From JAFGKK01 sp964521085 (GTDB lineage: Bacteria > Chloroflexota > Anaerolineae > Anaerolineales > RBG-16-64-43), in contig CAZFPL010000007.1 in assembly GCA_964521085.1 (NCBI GenBank), positions 1-64,000 on the forward strand: 64,000 bases of DNA, written 5' to 3'. This document shows, in pieces, positions 16,971 to 26,201 of the stretch. The stretch's first letter is position 1. Every line of letters starts with the position of its first letter. The translations under genes were made by a program, and so were the position numbers. The notes under the pieces were generated by a model, which worked only from the letters and a program-made list of their open reading frames with translations, searched no databases and was not told where the DNA came from.

Positions 16971-18180
16971 GGCGCTGGAAAGCCTGACCTCCAACAAGCT
17001 GCGTTCCGGCTTGACGATGCTGGGGATTGTCATCGGTGTGGGAGCGGTGATTGCCATGCTGTCGGTCGGACAGGGCGCCTCAGCCACCATTTCCGGCTCC
17101 ATCAGCTCCATCGGGACCAACCTCATCTTCGTAATCGGCTCGACGAATGAGGAGGTCACCATCCGCCGGCCGCTCACCCTCGAAGACGCAGAAGCAATCG
17201 GCGACCCGCTCAACGCGCCGTCGATCCTGGCAACGTCAGTCCTTTACTCTCTCTCGCGGATAAAGGTGTCCGCATCCGGCAAGACGGTCACGATGACCAT
17301 AAACGCCGTAACCCCTTCCTACGACGAGATCCGCAACCTGGAAATGGCGGACGGGGAGTTCATTTCCGATACGCATATGAACGGCCGCGCATCGGTGGTG
17401 GTGCTGGGCGTGACCACGGCCGAGAATCTCTTCGGAACGACGGAGGGGTTGATCGGAGAAACGGTGCGCATCCAGGGCCAGCCGTTCCGGATCATCGGAA
17501 TCCAAGCTTCCAAAGGCGGGAGTGGTTTTTCGGATTCGGATGACGTCTTGTACGTTCCCTATACCACCGCTGTCAGCCGCCTGGCGCAGCGCAGCGGGGA
17601 AGCCCCCAACCGCGTGGATATGATCGTCGCGTCAGCCGTAAGCGCATCGACCGTGCCGGAAGCATCCGAGGAGATCCAGCAGATCCTGCGGGTGCGCCAT
17701 CACACCGAGGTGGGCAAGGACGATTTCACGCTCATGACCCAGCAGGATTTTCTCAGCCTGACCTCGCAGATCATGGGGGTGCTGACCATCTTCCTGGGCG
17801 GCATTGCCGCAATCTCGCTCCTGGTGGGCGGGATCGGGATCATGAACATCATGCTGGTATCGGTGACGGAACGCACACGCGAGATCGGGTTGCGCAAGGC
17901 GCTCGGCGCCCGCCGGCGGGACATCCTGATCCAGTTCCTCACCGAATCGGCCACCCTGAGCGTGTTCGGCGGGTTGATCGGAATCGCGCTGGGGGCGGGG
18001 CTGGCCTTTCTCGTCGGGCAGATCGCCACGGCAACCGGCAACGCTTTCACCCCCATGGTGGGATTGGACTCGGTTCTGCTGGCGACGATTTTCTCGGCCG
18101 CGGTCGGATTGTTCTTCGGCATCTACCCGGCATCGCGCGCCGCGGGATTGGAGCCCGTCGAAGCATTGCGGTACGAATAA
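16945..18180 (+). CDS. MacB-type ABC permease
   Basis: 411 residues with the MacB membrane topology: one N-terminal helix (~20-42, LGIVIGVGAVIAMLSVG), a large extracytoplasmic MacB_PCD-like domain (~45-270), and three C-terminal helices of the FtsX-like domain. These include GGIGIMNIMLVSVTERTREIGLRKALGARRRDI, the conserved coupling-helix region. GAGGAGG upstream supports ATG 16945, which overlaps the ATPase end. With an adaptor in front this is a complete MacA-MacB exporter except for an outer-membrane component, consistent with a monoderm envelope. Confidence 0.95.
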   Translation: MFLTQNLLEALESLTSNKLRSGLTMLGIVIGVGAVIAMLSVGQGASATISGSISSIGTNLIFVIGSTNEEVTIRRPLTLEDAEAIGDPLNAPSILATSVLYSLSRIKVSASGKTVTMTINAVTPSYDEIRNLEMADGEFISDTHMNGRASVVVLGVTTAENLFGTTEGLIGETVRIQGQPFRIIGIQASKGGSGFSDSDDVLYVPYTTAVSRLAQRSGEAPNRVDMIVASAVSASTVPEASEEIQQILRVRHHTEVGKDDFTLMTQQDFLSLTSQIMGVLTIFLGGIAAISLLVGGIGIMNIMLVSVTERTREIGLRKALGARRRDILIQFLTESATLSVFGGLIGIALGAGLAFLVGQIATATGNAFTPMVGLDSVLLATIFSAAVGLFFGIYPASRAAGLEPVEALRYE

Positions 18181-18223
18181 ACCCGCGGGCGCAATCGATG
18201 AATGCGGCTGCATTTCTATCGGG

Positions 18224-18250
18224 GTGGGCGCGATCGGCGATCGCGCCCAC
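18224..18250. terminator. Hairpin between macB-like gene and glgC
   Basis: GTGGGCGCGATC and GATCGCGCCCAC form a perfect 12-bp stem with loop GGC, followed on the plus strand by ATTATTTT. It ends the exporter operon and lies between two convergent genes. Confidence 0.75.
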
Positions 18251-18280
18251 ATTATTTTACCGGCGATGGCGGACGCAGAA

Positions 18281-19570
18281 TCATCCCTTAATGAAAGAAA
18301 GCTGGGTGTCCGGTCCGATCGTCGTGTGCGGCTGGATGATCGCGTCTTTGGGAATGACAACCACGCCTTCGCGCACGTACCAATTGCCGCCCTCCCCATC
18401 CATATGTGTGCCGGGCGGAAACGGTTGAATTGTGACGCTGGCGCCGATGCGCGTGTTCTTGTCGAGGATCGCTCCTTCGATCCGGCAGTCGGGTCCTATT
18501 CCAAGCGGCACCCCGCGGGGCACCTCGATTCCGGGAATTTCGTAATAATCGGCGCCGAGAATGACGCTGTTGCGGATCTCCGCCTTCTCGGCGATCTGGC
18601 TGCGCAATCCGACGACCGAATTGCGGATCCGGGCGTGGTGGATCTTGCAGCCTTCGGCCAGAAGGACATTCTCCAGATCGCTATCGTGGATGATCGATCC
18701 CGGAAGGAAGCGGGCATGGGTATAGATCGGACGGCGGGGATCGTAAAAATTAAACGGGGCATTGGGGAAGGTGAGCGCGATATTGGTCTCGTAAAAGGAC
18801 CGGATCGTCCCGATATCTTCCCAATACCCGTCATAATCGAATCCGAACACCTTGTGGGAGCAAATCGCCTGGGGGATGACCTCGCTTCCAAAATCGCTGT
18901 TGCGTGAATGTTCGAGCACGTCCATGAGGACCGGCGTTTTAAACAGATAAACTCCCATCGACCCGAGATACGGCCGTTCGGGATCGTTGCGGCTGATCAT
19001 CTCGGCCAGAACGCCGGGATCCTTGGGCTTTTCGGCGAAGTAGTGAATGCGGAGGTTGGTGTCGCGTTTGAGTATTCCCAGTCGCGAGGCGTCCGCGGTG
19101 GATACCGGATGCACCGCCACGGTGATGTCCGCATCCGTCTCCATATGAAATTCGACCATCGAGGTGTAATCCATGCGGTAGAGGTGGTCCCCGGCCAGGA
19201 TCATGACCAGCGAGGCACGCGTGGAACGGATCTGCCCAAGCTGTTTGCGGACGGCATCCGCCGTTCCTTGATACCAATCCTCGTGCAGGGGGGTTTGCTC
19301 GGCGGCCAACACCTGGACCCAGCCGGTATGGAACACGTCGAAGTTGTACGTTCCGGCAATGTGGCGGTGCAGGGAAACGGAATTGTATTGGGTCAGAATT
19401 GCGACACGGTAGATCCCGGAATTAATGCAATTGCTGATGGAAATGTCGATCAGCCGGTATTTGCCGCCGAACGGAACAGCGGGCTTGGAACGCATCCGGG
19501 TGAGGGGAAAGAGACGGCTGCCGCGGCCGCCGCCGAGAATCACCGCGAGGACATCGTCCATATAGGACAT
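18281..19570 (-). CDS. glgC: Glucose-1-phosphate adenylyltransferase (ADP-glucose pyrophosphorylase)
   Basis: Makes ADP-glucose from ATP and glucose-1-phosphate, the committed step of bacterial glycogen synthesis. The nucleotidyltransferase motif GGGRGSRLFPLTRMRSKPAV lies at the start, with the conserved PFGGKYRLIDI after it. AGDHLYRMDY is the metal/nucleotide site, and HYFAEKPKDPGVL matches the sugar-phosphate region. The C-terminal left-handed beta-helix has hexapeptide-like turns. 429 residues is the usual size. GGAGGTAGGG precedes ATG 19570. It is single here; no other glycogen gene is adjacent. Confidence 0.95.
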   Translation of the reverse strand: MSYMDDVLAVILGGGRGSRLFPLTRMRSKPAVPFGGKYRLIDISISNCINSGIYRVAILTQYNSVSLHRHIAGTYNFDVFHTGWVQVLAAEQTPLHEDWYQGTADAVRKQLGQIRSTRASLVMILAGDHLYRMDYTSMVEFHMETDADITVAVHPVSTADASRLGILKRDTNLRIHYFAEKPKDPGVLAEMISRNDPERPYLGSMGVYLFKTPVLMDVLEHSRNSDFGSEVIPQAICSHKVFGFDYDGYWEDIGTIRSFYETNIALTFPNAPFNFYDPRRPIYTHARFLPGSIIHDSDLENVLLAEGCKIHHARIRNSVVGLRSQIAEKAEIRNSVILGADYYEIPGIEVPRGVPLGIGPDCRIEGAILDKNTRIGASVTIQPFPPGTHMDGEGGNWYVREGVVVIPKDAIIQPHTTIGPDTQLSFIKG

Positions 19571-19680
19571 ACCCTACCTCCGTCATGCGTGTTCCGGCCG
19601 GTTTTCGGGGAGAAGGTCCTGCCCGGGCCCTCCATCGGGAATCATAGCATACCGCGCAGGATCGGATCAATCCAAGCGCC

Positions 19681-20256
19681 TCACCGCCCGGTCAGATAAA
19701 AAGTAAGCGTCTTATCTGCGAATTGATCCGCCTGGATCTCGGTATTGCGGCCGGCAACCTGCCGGGTGCGGCGCAGGAAGTGAAATGCTTCATGCGCCAA
19801 GACCCAGACGATGGCCTCATCCAGGTTTTTCAACCGGGTTGAGCTGATCACCCGGATCCACTCGCGGCCGGTGCGCAGATCCTTAACCCGGGCCCCGGGC
19901 CGCGTGCCTGGTGGAAACGGCGGATGTGATCCATCGGAGGAAATATAGATGGGGGATTTCCGGATCGGGAGTTCGTAGGGGAAGGGCCCGGGAACCTGAC
20001 AGCTGATTCTGTAAAAAGGGATTCGACGGTTGGGATACCAACACCTTCCGTACGCTCCGCGATTTTTTCCCCGGCCGCGATCAATCCGGATCCAGGCAAG
20101 CAGGGAGGTGTCGAAATCGGAGAAGAATTCGCGGGCCCAGGAGAGTGCGGGAGGCTGCTGTCCGTTTAAATCGATGATCCAACGCATACGTTTCTGCTTT
20201 TTGGCTTGACGCCGATCCGGTGCCGTTCCCCGCATGAAAATGATCGGAAAAAGCAT
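19681..20256 (-). CDS. Small zincin-like protein with HEAFH motif
   Basis: Unrecognised family. Up to 191 residues; an in-frame ATG at 20187 (MRWIIDLNG) is an equally good start, since neither has a clear ribosome site. The C-terminal part has HEAFHFLRRTRQ followed by EIQADQFAD, the arrangement of many zincins: an HExxH helix with a downstream acidic zinc ligand. It resembles Chloroflexota small SprT-like or M78-like metallopeptidases but cannot be placed in either. The gene stands alone between glgC and a divergent lipoprotein gene. Confidence 0.6.
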   Translation of the reverse strand: MLFPIIFMRGTAPDRRQAKKQKRMRWIIDLNGQQPPALSWAREFFSDFDTSLLAWIRIDRGRGKNRGAYGRCWYPNRRIPFYRISCQVPGPFPYELPIRKSPIYISSDGSHPPFPPGTRPGARVKDLRTGREWIRVISSTRLKNLDEAIVWVLAHEAFHFLRRTRQVAGRNTEIQADQFADKTLTFYLTGR

Positions 20257-20450
20257 CCTGCAAGGGAAGCCGGTTATGGGAATTTTATTATGAGATGCGT
20301 TTCCGAAAAAGCCGCCGTCTTTCGGTTGAGTCTCGGTCCGATGGATGGGACAAATGACGGGGAATAGCTTGAATTATGCGCGATTCTCAAGCGGATATAT
20401 CCTTGTGATATTATGCGCTCCACATCCATGGTCAGGATTCGGGAGACGGA

Positions 20451-21737
20451 ATGCAAGGTCGAAAACCGATCGGTTTCAGAATATCCTTACTTACTACCGC
20501 GGCTGTCCTATCGGCTTTCGCGGTGTCTTGCCAATCCTTGCCCGGAATCACGGCCAGCGCCGTTCCCAGTGATTCGCCCACAATCACCCAAACCCTGTAT
20601 GAAACCGCGCTCCCGACACCGACGGTCGAGATCACCACACTTACCCTCTGGCTTCCGCCGATTTTCCGATCGGACAGCAACTCTCCCGGAGGCAACGCCT
20701 TTAACAAGCGGATCGAGGCGTATGAGGAACTGCATCCCGGGATGAATGTCGTCGTCCGGATCAAGGCGGCCACCGGCGCCGGAGGATTGCGCGACTCGCT
20801 GGCCGTGGCTGCTGCGGCGGCGCCCGGAGCACTGCCGGATCTGGTCGCGCTTGACCAATCGAACCTGCGCGCAGCTGCGATTAAGAGCCTTATCTTCCCC
20901 TTGGACGGACTTTTGCCATCCGATTCGTGGAATTCGGTTTTTTCCTATGCCAAAGCCATGGTCGTGATTGATGATCTGCATTACGGCCTGCCATTCTCAG
21001 GCGACGCCCTTATTCTTGCCAGCACGGTCGTCCCGTATCCGGAACCGGAGAGGTGGGGCGCGACCGGGATCTGGACAAAGCCGATATTCCTGCCCCTTGG
21101 GGATTCACGCGCTCTTTTTCTCTTCTATGGATACTACGCCGCGGGCGGATCGCAGATTCTCTCCAGCACCAACGCCGAGATCCAACAGGAACCTCTCGCG
21201 CAAGAGCTGGCCTGGCTGGCGGCGATGCAGGCTGACGAATTGCTTGCTCCGCGCAGCCTGCAAATCGATTCCTTCGAAGGATCTTTCCTGGCGATCGAGA
21301 ATATTGGAGAGTGTTCCGCGACCCTGTACTCCATCGTCGCGAAAAACGGCGATTATTTCATGTCCTACCTGCCCACTCCGGAAGGGGCGAAATTCTCACT
21401 GGCGACCGGTTGGGCCTGGGCAATCGCGACCTACGATCCGGCCCGTCAGGGGAAGGCGGCGGATCTGATGCTATGGCTCTCGGATCCGCAATTCCTTTCC
21501 GAATGGGCTCAGGCGCAGGGAGTTCTCCCGCCTTCGAACACGGCGATCGAATTGTGGCCTTCCAGCGTCCAAAAGAGGCTTGCCGCAGGAATTTCGGAAC
21601 AGGCGTTTGCTTTTCCGGACGATGAGATTTCCGCATTCGCCGGGCCGGTTCTGTCCAAAGCCGTCCGCCGGGTTCTCATGGAGGGCATCTCCCCGGCGGA
21701 TGCCGCGCAGGAAGCGGCCAAAGCGATACACCTTTAA
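20451..21737 (+). CDS. ABC transporter family 1-type substrate-binding lipoprotein
   Basis: 428 residues with a lipoprotein signal (hydrophobic segment ending FAVSC, Cys27) and a Thr/Pro-rich linker. The rest resembles extracellular solute-binding protein family 1: LTLWLPPIFRSD, a FNKRIEAYEELHPGMNVVV segment after the first strand, LPDLVALDQSNL, then GLPFSGDALILAS and WAIATYDPARQGKAADLMLWLS in the C-lobe. The hits are weak compared with sugar binders, and no permease or ATPase is adjacent, so it is either an orphan receptor or acts with a distant transporter. Confidence 0.78.
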   Translation: MQGRKPIGFRISLLTTAAVLSAFAVSCQSLPGITASAVPSDSPTITQTLYETALPTPTVEITTLTLWLPPIFRSDSNSPGGNAFNKRIEAYEELHPGMNVVVRIKAATGAGGLRDSLAVAAAAAPGALPDLVALDQSNLRAAAIKSLIFPLDGLLPSDSWNSVFSYAKAMVVIDDLHYGLPFSGDALILASTVVPYPEPERWGATGIWTKPIFLPLGDSRALFLFYGYYAAGGSQILSSTNAEIQQEPLAQELAWLAAMQADELLAPRSLQIDSFEGSFLAIENIGECSATLYSIVAKNGDYFMSYLPTPEGAKFSLATGWAWAIATYDPARQGKAADLMLWLSDPQFLSEWAQAQGVLPPSNTAIELWPSSVQKRLAAGISEQAFAFPDDEISAFAGPVLSKAVRRVLMEGISPADAAQEAAKAIHL

Positions 21738-21838
21738 ACTCAACCCAACCGAAAGCGGCTTGGTTTTGAGTATAATGACCCGCCGTGTTTTGGGAATCTT
21801 CCCGTGGAAGCTGCCACAGGGAGTGGCCGAGGTTTTGC

Positions 21839-22357
21839 TTGTCAATCAAAATTCGCAGAGAACATCCCGGGGATGAAAAAGCGATCTTTGACGTGAATTT
21901 CCGCGCATTCGGACAGGAAACGGAACCAACAATCGTTGATACGCTACGGACAAGTTGCCCGGAAGGCATTTCGATCGTCGCGGAAGAGGATGGAGTCGTC
22001 GTCGGCCACATACTTTTTACCCCTGCAGAGATTGAGAACGGATCCGAAAAGACGGCCGGGATGGGTCTGGCTCCGGTGGCAGTCCTGCCGGAGCATCAGC
22101 GGAAGGGCATCGGATCCGCACTGGTCCGCACCGGATTGGAGGAATTACGCAGGGCAGGCACCTTGTTTGTGGTCGTGGTGGGGCATCCCGGTTTTTATCC
22201 GAGATTCGGTTTCGAGAAGGCATCGAAGTACAAGATTCGTTGCGAATATGATCCGGTGCCGGATGAAGCCTTCATGATCCTGGTTTTCCATCCAAAGGAA
22301 TTTCAGGGGGTGCAGGGCGTCGCCAAACAGCGGCCGGAGTTCGCCGCTGCGATTTGA
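21839..22357 (+). CDS. GNAT-family N-acetyltransferase
   Basis: The fold is clear: IRREHPGDEKAIFDVN at the start, VVGHILFTPAEI in strands 2-3, and the acetyl-CoA loop LPEHQRKGIGSALVRTGLEEL. The segment VVVGHPGFYPRFGFEKAS matches the YhbS-type subgroup. The product from TTG 21839 is 172 residues; it has GAGG 7 bases upstream. A GTG at 21785 is in frame, but a TATAAT lies at 21770-21775, so the first transcribed base would be near it. The substrate cannot be read from the sequence. Confidence 0.85.
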   Translation: MSIKIRREHPGDEKAIFDVNFRAFGQETEPTIVDTLRTSCPEGISIVAEEDGVVVGHILFTPAEIENGSEKTAGMGLAPVAVLPEHQRKGIGSALVRTGLEELRRAGTLFVVVVGHPGFYPRFGFEKASKYKIRCEYDPVPDEAFMILVFHPKEFQGVQGVAKQRPEFAAAI

Positions 22358-22488
22358 CATGACCGGGGGAGAAACATCCCAGACGGGGGATTGACGGTCA
22401 TTCCCTCCCGGACCGCGGGGCGGAGATCGTCCGAAGATAATCTGATTCGGGGATCGCACCCCGATGACAACAAACGGAGGATTTTTCC

Positions 22489-23949
22489 ATGACCATTCAC
22501 TTCGGCACGGATGGCTGGCGGGCTGTCATTTCGGATACCTTCACTTTCACCAATCTGCGCCTGTTGGCCCAGGCCATTGCGGATGCGGTCGCTTCGCCGG
22601 ATTGGAACCGGCTCCCCGCCCTGCCGGCAAGCCGCGCCTCACATGAGATGGTTGTCGGATTCGACACCCGTTTCCTTTCCGACCGGTATGCCGTGGAAGT
22701 GGCGCGCGTTCTGGCGGCCAACGGATACACCGTGCATCTGGCCCAGGCCGATGCTCCTACTCCCGCGATTTCCTACATGGTGCACCATTTGAATGCCATC
22801 GGGGGAGTGATGATAACCGCCTCGCACAATGCGCCCCGCTATAACGGCGTGAAACTGAAATCCTCCTACGGCGGATCGGCCCTTCCCGAACAATGCCGCC
22901 GGGTCGAGATTTACCTCTCGGACAACGAAGCGCAGGGACGCGGACCGAACTTGATGGATTACGCCCAGGCGACGGAGTCGAAGAAGATCCGGCGTTTCAA
23001 TCCAACCCCGGCGTACCACGAACACCTCCGCAAGCTGATCAATTTCGACGCGATCGCTGCGAATCCGCCGCGCGTGGTCGTGGATTCGATGTACGGTTCG
23101 GGCCGCGGGCAGATCAAGACGATCCTCCAGGGGACGGGCTGCGAGGTCTTTGAGGTGCGCGGGGAAATGAATCCGGGATTTGGCGGCGTGCATCCCGAAC
23201 CGATCGCGATGAACCTGGGGGCGCTTGCGGGAGCGATCGCGGCCGGACACGGCGCGATGGGCGTTGCCACCGATGGCGACGCCGATCGTACCGGCGCGAT
23301 GGACGGACGCGGGCAATTCGTTGACCCGCACCGGATCATGGCATTGGCGCTGCGCTACCTGGTGGAAAAACGCGGCATGCGCGGCAAGGTGATTAAAACC
23401 GTCTCCACCACGCAGATGATCAACCGGCTGGCCGCAAAATACGGGTTGGAGGTCTTTGAGACGCCGGTGGGATTCAACTACATCGCCGACTACATGCTCA
23501 AAGGCGACGTGCTGATCGGCGGCGAGGAATCCGGCGGGATGAGCTTCCTTGGAAACATCCCCGAAGGGGACGGCATACTTTTCGGCTTGCTGTTGATCGA
23601 GATGGTGGCGGTGTATCAGCAGCCGTTGGATGTTCTGGTGGCCGAGCTTCTGCGCGAAGTGGGTCCGGCGATTTACGAGCGGCGGGATCTGCGGCTGGTG
23701 CACCCGGTATCGAAGGCGGACATTACCAAAAAACTGGTCGAGACTCCGCCCTCCGCTCTGGGCGGCGTGAAAGTGGCCAAGGTGCAAACCACGGATGGGG
23801 TGAAGTATCTGCTGGAGGATGACTCCTGGCTGCTGATCCGCCCCTCCGGGACCGAGCCGGTCCTGCGGGTGTATTCCGAAGGCCGGGATGAGAAAATAGT
23901 AAAGGCGCTCCTGGCCTTTGGCGAGAAGGTGGCGCAGGAATCGATGTAA
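22489..23949 (+). CDS. Phosphoglucomutase/phosphomannomutase family protein
   Basis: Alpha-D-phosphohexomutase that interconverts hexose 1- and 6-phosphates. The catalytic serine loop TASHNAPRYNG has Ser112 as phosphoserine, the metal loop is DGDADR, the sugar loop GEESGG, and the phosphate-binding loop RPSGTEPVLRVYSEG. 486 residues is typical. The ribosome site CGGAGGA precedes ATG 22489. Glucose-1-phosphate made here would be the substrate of GlgC encoded 3 kb away. The specificity (glucose, mannose or glucosamine) is not certain. Confidence 0.93.
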   Translation: MTIHFGTDGWRAVISDTFTFTNLRLLAQAIADAVASPDWNRLPALPASRASHEMVVGFDTRFLSDRYAVEVARVLAANGYTVHLAQADAPTPAISYMVHHLNAIGGVMITASHNAPRYNGVKLKSSYGGSALPEQCRRVEIYLSDNEAQGRGPNLMDYAQATESKKIRRFNPTPAYHEHLRKLINFDAIAANPPRVVVDSMYGSGRGQIKTILQGTGCEVFEVRGEMNPGFGGVHPEPIAMNLGALAGAIAAGHGAMGVATDGDADRTGAMDGRGQFVDPHRIMALALRYLVEKRGMRGKVIKTVSTTQMINRLAAKYGLEVFETPVGFNYIADYMLKGDVLIGGEESGGMSFLGNIPEGDGILFGLLLIEMVAVYQQPLDVLVAELLREVGPAIYERRDLRLVHPVSKADITKKLVETPPSALGGVKVAKVQTTDGVKYLLEDDSWLLIRPSGTEPVLRVYSEGRDEKIVKALLAFGEKVAQESM

Positions 23950-24034
23950 CCTAGCGTTCCGCATAGCGGCCGGAAATGCGCTTTCCCGGCGCATGACCGG
24001 CGACGGAATCGGCCGAAAATACTCAGAGGAAAAA

Positions 24035-24060
24035 AACGACTGCGAAAGATCGCAGTCGTT
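24035..24060. terminator. Bidirectional terminator between phosphohexomutase and PAS-GGDEF genes
   Basis: AACGACTGCGA and TCGCAGTCGTT pair over 11 bp with loop AAGA. An A-run precedes and TTTC follows, so both convergent transcripts could end here. Confidence 0.85.
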
Positions 24061-24113
24061 TCTATGCTAGGAATGCTTCATGGGGGACGGATCCGGCGGG
24101 GAGGCGATGCCGG

Positions 24114-25058
24114 TCACTCGTGGACCGTTACCCGATTGCCTCCGGCCGCGATCGATTCCTGCAGTGCGATTTCGGCGGATTGCAGCAAGGCTTCCTGCGT
24201 CTCGCCTTGCGTCGGAGAAGCAGCCACCCCGCACGAGAAGGTGCATTCGATCTTGGAGCCGAGGAAATTAAGGATGGAATCGTGAAAGGCTTTGCGAAGT
24301 TTCTCCGCGCGCGGACCGGCAATCGCGGCGGGGGCGCCGGGCATGATCACAACGAACTCCTCGCCGGTGAACCGGCTGGCGATATCCCCTCTCCGGATGT
24401 ACCGGTAGATGAGGGAACTCAGGATTTTTAATATTTCAATTCCGGCTTTGTCCCCGTAGAGTTCATCGGCTTTTTCGAATTGGTCGAGCCGAATCATCAG
24501 GACGCTGACGGGGGCTTTCGAGCGGGCGGCCCGGGCCAATTCATGATTCAAGGATTCGGTCAAATAGCATTTGTTATACAGGCTGGTTATGGGATCGCGG
24601 ATGGCCTGTTCCCGGAGGGATGCACTCAGGGACTGGATCTCGGTGGTCTTCTCCAACAACAACTCCATTGCCCGTTTGTGGTCCTGTTCCATGTGAATGC
24701 GATCGGAGACATCCCGCAGGAGAATCACACTCCCCTCGGTTTTCCCGCGCGCGGATGGCACCGACCGGCAGCTGAATTCGAATGTGCATTCCGGGTCGGA
24801 CGGCGAGGGGATGATTATGGGTTTGCCGCCGGCTTCGATCGGGCCTTTTCCTGCCAGCCAGGCGGAAAAAACCTCCGCAAGCGGTTTCCTTAAAACTTCC
24901 CCTTCCGTTAAACGGGTCAAGCGCGCCGCCGCCGGATTGATGTCCGTAATACGGTTTTTCGTGTCCAATAGGATGATCCCATCCGGCAGGACTTGCAGGA
25001 GAGACAAGCGCGGTTTGGATTTTATATTGATCTGCTTTGGTTTTTTTTGTATCGTCAT
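24114..25058 (-). CDS. PAS-GGDEF domain protein with degenerate active site
   Basis: 314 residues from ATG 25058 (GGAGG upstream). A PAS sensor at about residues 20-125 (LPDGIILLDTKNRITDINPA) is followed by a short coiled coil and a GGDEF domain. The signature reads TGEEF rather than GGDEF. The metal-binding Asp of the usual DxD motif is replaced by Arg (IRLDQF), and the guanine-contacting Asn and Asp positions also differ (by alignment with PleD). It is therefore probably not an active diguanylate cyclase and may bind nucleotide or protein. Lacks EAL or a membrane helix. Confidence 0.88.
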   Translation of the reverse strand: MTIQKKPKQINIKSKPRLSLLQVLPDGIILLDTKNRITDINPAAARLTRLTEGEVLRKPLAEVFSAWLAGKGPIEAGGKPIIIPSPSDPECTFEFSCRSVPSARGKTEGSVILLRDVSDRIHMEQDHKRAMELLLEKTTEIQSLSASLREQAIRDPITSLYNKCYLTESLNHELARAARSKAPVSVLMIRLDQFEKADELYGDKAGIEILKILSSLIYRYIRRGDIASRFTGEEFVVIMPGAPAAIAGPRAEKLRKAFHDSILNFLGSKIECTFSCGVAASPTQGETQEALLQSAEIALQESIAAGGNRVTVHE

Positions 25059-25504
25059 ATCCAAACCTCCGATCGGCGAATCGAAAACAGGACTGGACAT
25101 CCATTCCACAAGCTTACCGGTAAGGAAATGGATGCCCAGCTATCATTATATAGGACAGAGCGCGAAAAATAAAACCTTTCGTCGAAAAGGGAAAGACCAA
25201 TTTCGGATGGTCGTTTTTACGGGTTTTTCACTTCCAAAAACTTGGAAAATGCAGCCTTCCTTCCGCTTCCAGCAGCGGATACAAGCTGCCTGCGGAAATC
25301 GGTGGTACCGAATTCCCAAGACAATGGCGCCGCATCCAGACGATATCAGCCCCAAAATCCAATCCGTGAATTTTATCGAACGGCTGCGGAAGAAATAGAA
25401 GTTCCAAAGGAGGCGGATTTACCCGAATCCCCGATCCACTCCGGCCTCGGCGGGGGCCATCCAATATTCTTGGGTTGACAGCGACGGACTGGATGGACGG
25501 CGGA
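25059..25504. other. Intergenic stretch between WXG-like and PAS-GGDEF genes
   Basis: About 450 bases with no supported gene. Frames through it (69-78 codons) have no recognisable domain or good start. Besides the possible promoter near 25150, one strong ribosome-site-like AAAGGAGG (25409-25416, plus strand) has no convincing frame behind it. Confidence 0.4.
25145..25174 (-). promoter_or_regulatory. Possible promoter of the PAS-GGDEF gene
   Basis: The minus strand reads TATAAT at 25150-25145, about 90 bases upstream of the ATG at 25058; a poor TTTTAT-like -35 is 18 bases further up. Tentative. Confidence 0.35.
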
Positions 25505-25807
25505 TTATTCGGTTTGGCGATTGGCAGTCTTTTGGGGTACCTCGAAGGGGAGTTTCCGGTATTCCTCCGATGCCCGGCGGAGTTGCTCGGCCGTTTTTCT
25601 CATGGTATAGGATTGAATATCCATTCCCCTTCTCCACTCACGGAAGAATTGCATAAAATACCGATGAGAATCTCCGGACCAGCTGGCGCTTTTTTCCGTG
25701 ATGACGACATCCAGCACCTGAAGGATCTGCCGGATCCCGGCATCCGCTTTATGCAATTCCCGGGCGATCTCAAGAACATCCTCGGCGTCGCATTTTAAAA
25801 TCGTCAA
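25505..25807 (-). CDS. WXG100/ESAT-6-like small helical protein
   Basis: 100 residues, almost entirely helical, with the central turn ASWSGDSHRYF. This is the W-x-G hairpin of WXG100 proteins, the four-helix dimers exported by type VII secretion systems. The start is TTG 25807 just behind GGAGGAG. It lies 18 bases downstream of a second WXG-like gene, the layout of CFP-10/ESAT-6 pairs. The C-terminal YxxxD/E export signal is not obvious. No EssC/EccC ATPase is present in the window. Confidence 0.72.
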   Translation of the reverse strand: MTILKCDAEDVLEIARELHKADAGIRQILQVLDVVITEKSASWSGDSHRYFMQFFREWRRGMDIQSYTMRKTAEQLRRASEEYRKLPFEVPQKTANRQTE

Positions 25808-25825
25808 AGCTCCTCCTTGTTCCCC

Positions 25826-26125
25826 CTAGGGGGTGACCGGGACGGATTCTTCCACCGTTACCTGTAAATTCTGAAAAAAATCAGCATAATTCTTGAACAT
25901 TTCGATGATATACAGCAATCGCATGGGAACCTGCGAAATGGAGGAGACAAAAACATCCTTCTGATTTCCGGACCAGGATGTGCCCAACTCGGTGATCATC
26001 CGGTCCACTTCCTGGCGATACGAATCCACCTGCCGGGCGCAGCTTCGCAATTCATTGGCCAGGTAATCCGCTTCCGGCGGATGAATCGTCCGAAGAATGG
26101 TTCGATACCGCAAGGTGCGAATCAT
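25826..26125 (-). CDS. WXG100-like protein, first gene of a pair
   Basis: 99 residues from ATG 26125 (GGGAGGGA upstream; an upstream in-frame ATG at 26176 lacks a site). Two long helices are joined by the turn TSWSGNQKDVFVSS, again the WXG hairpin, so both members of the pair carry it. The N-terminal half has RTIHPPEADYLANELRSC and a heptad-like VDSYRQEVDRMI. This gene is first in the minus-strand pair and divergent from the larger helical gene at 26317. The likely partner is the neighbouring protein, with which it may form a heterodimer (inference). Confidence 0.72.
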   Translation of the reverse strand: MIRTLRYRTILRTIHPPEADYLANELRSCARQVDSYRQEVDRMITELGTSWSGNQKDVFVSSISQVPMRLLYIIEMFKNYADFFQNLQVTVEESVPVTP

Positions 26126-26201
26126 AATCCCTCCCTCAAAATGGGCACAGAAAGAATCACGGCGACGAAACATCAATTGAATTGGTTGGTGGAATAAAAA
26201 A

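Noticed and set aside
22639..23994. Minus-strand frame of 451 codons opposite the phosphohexomutase
   Set aside because: Shadow; all four phosphohexomutase motifs lie on the plus strand.
25242..25478. Small plus-strand frame behind an AAAGGAGG-like site
   Set aside because: The site lies inside the frame rather than before its start, and the product has no recognisable features.
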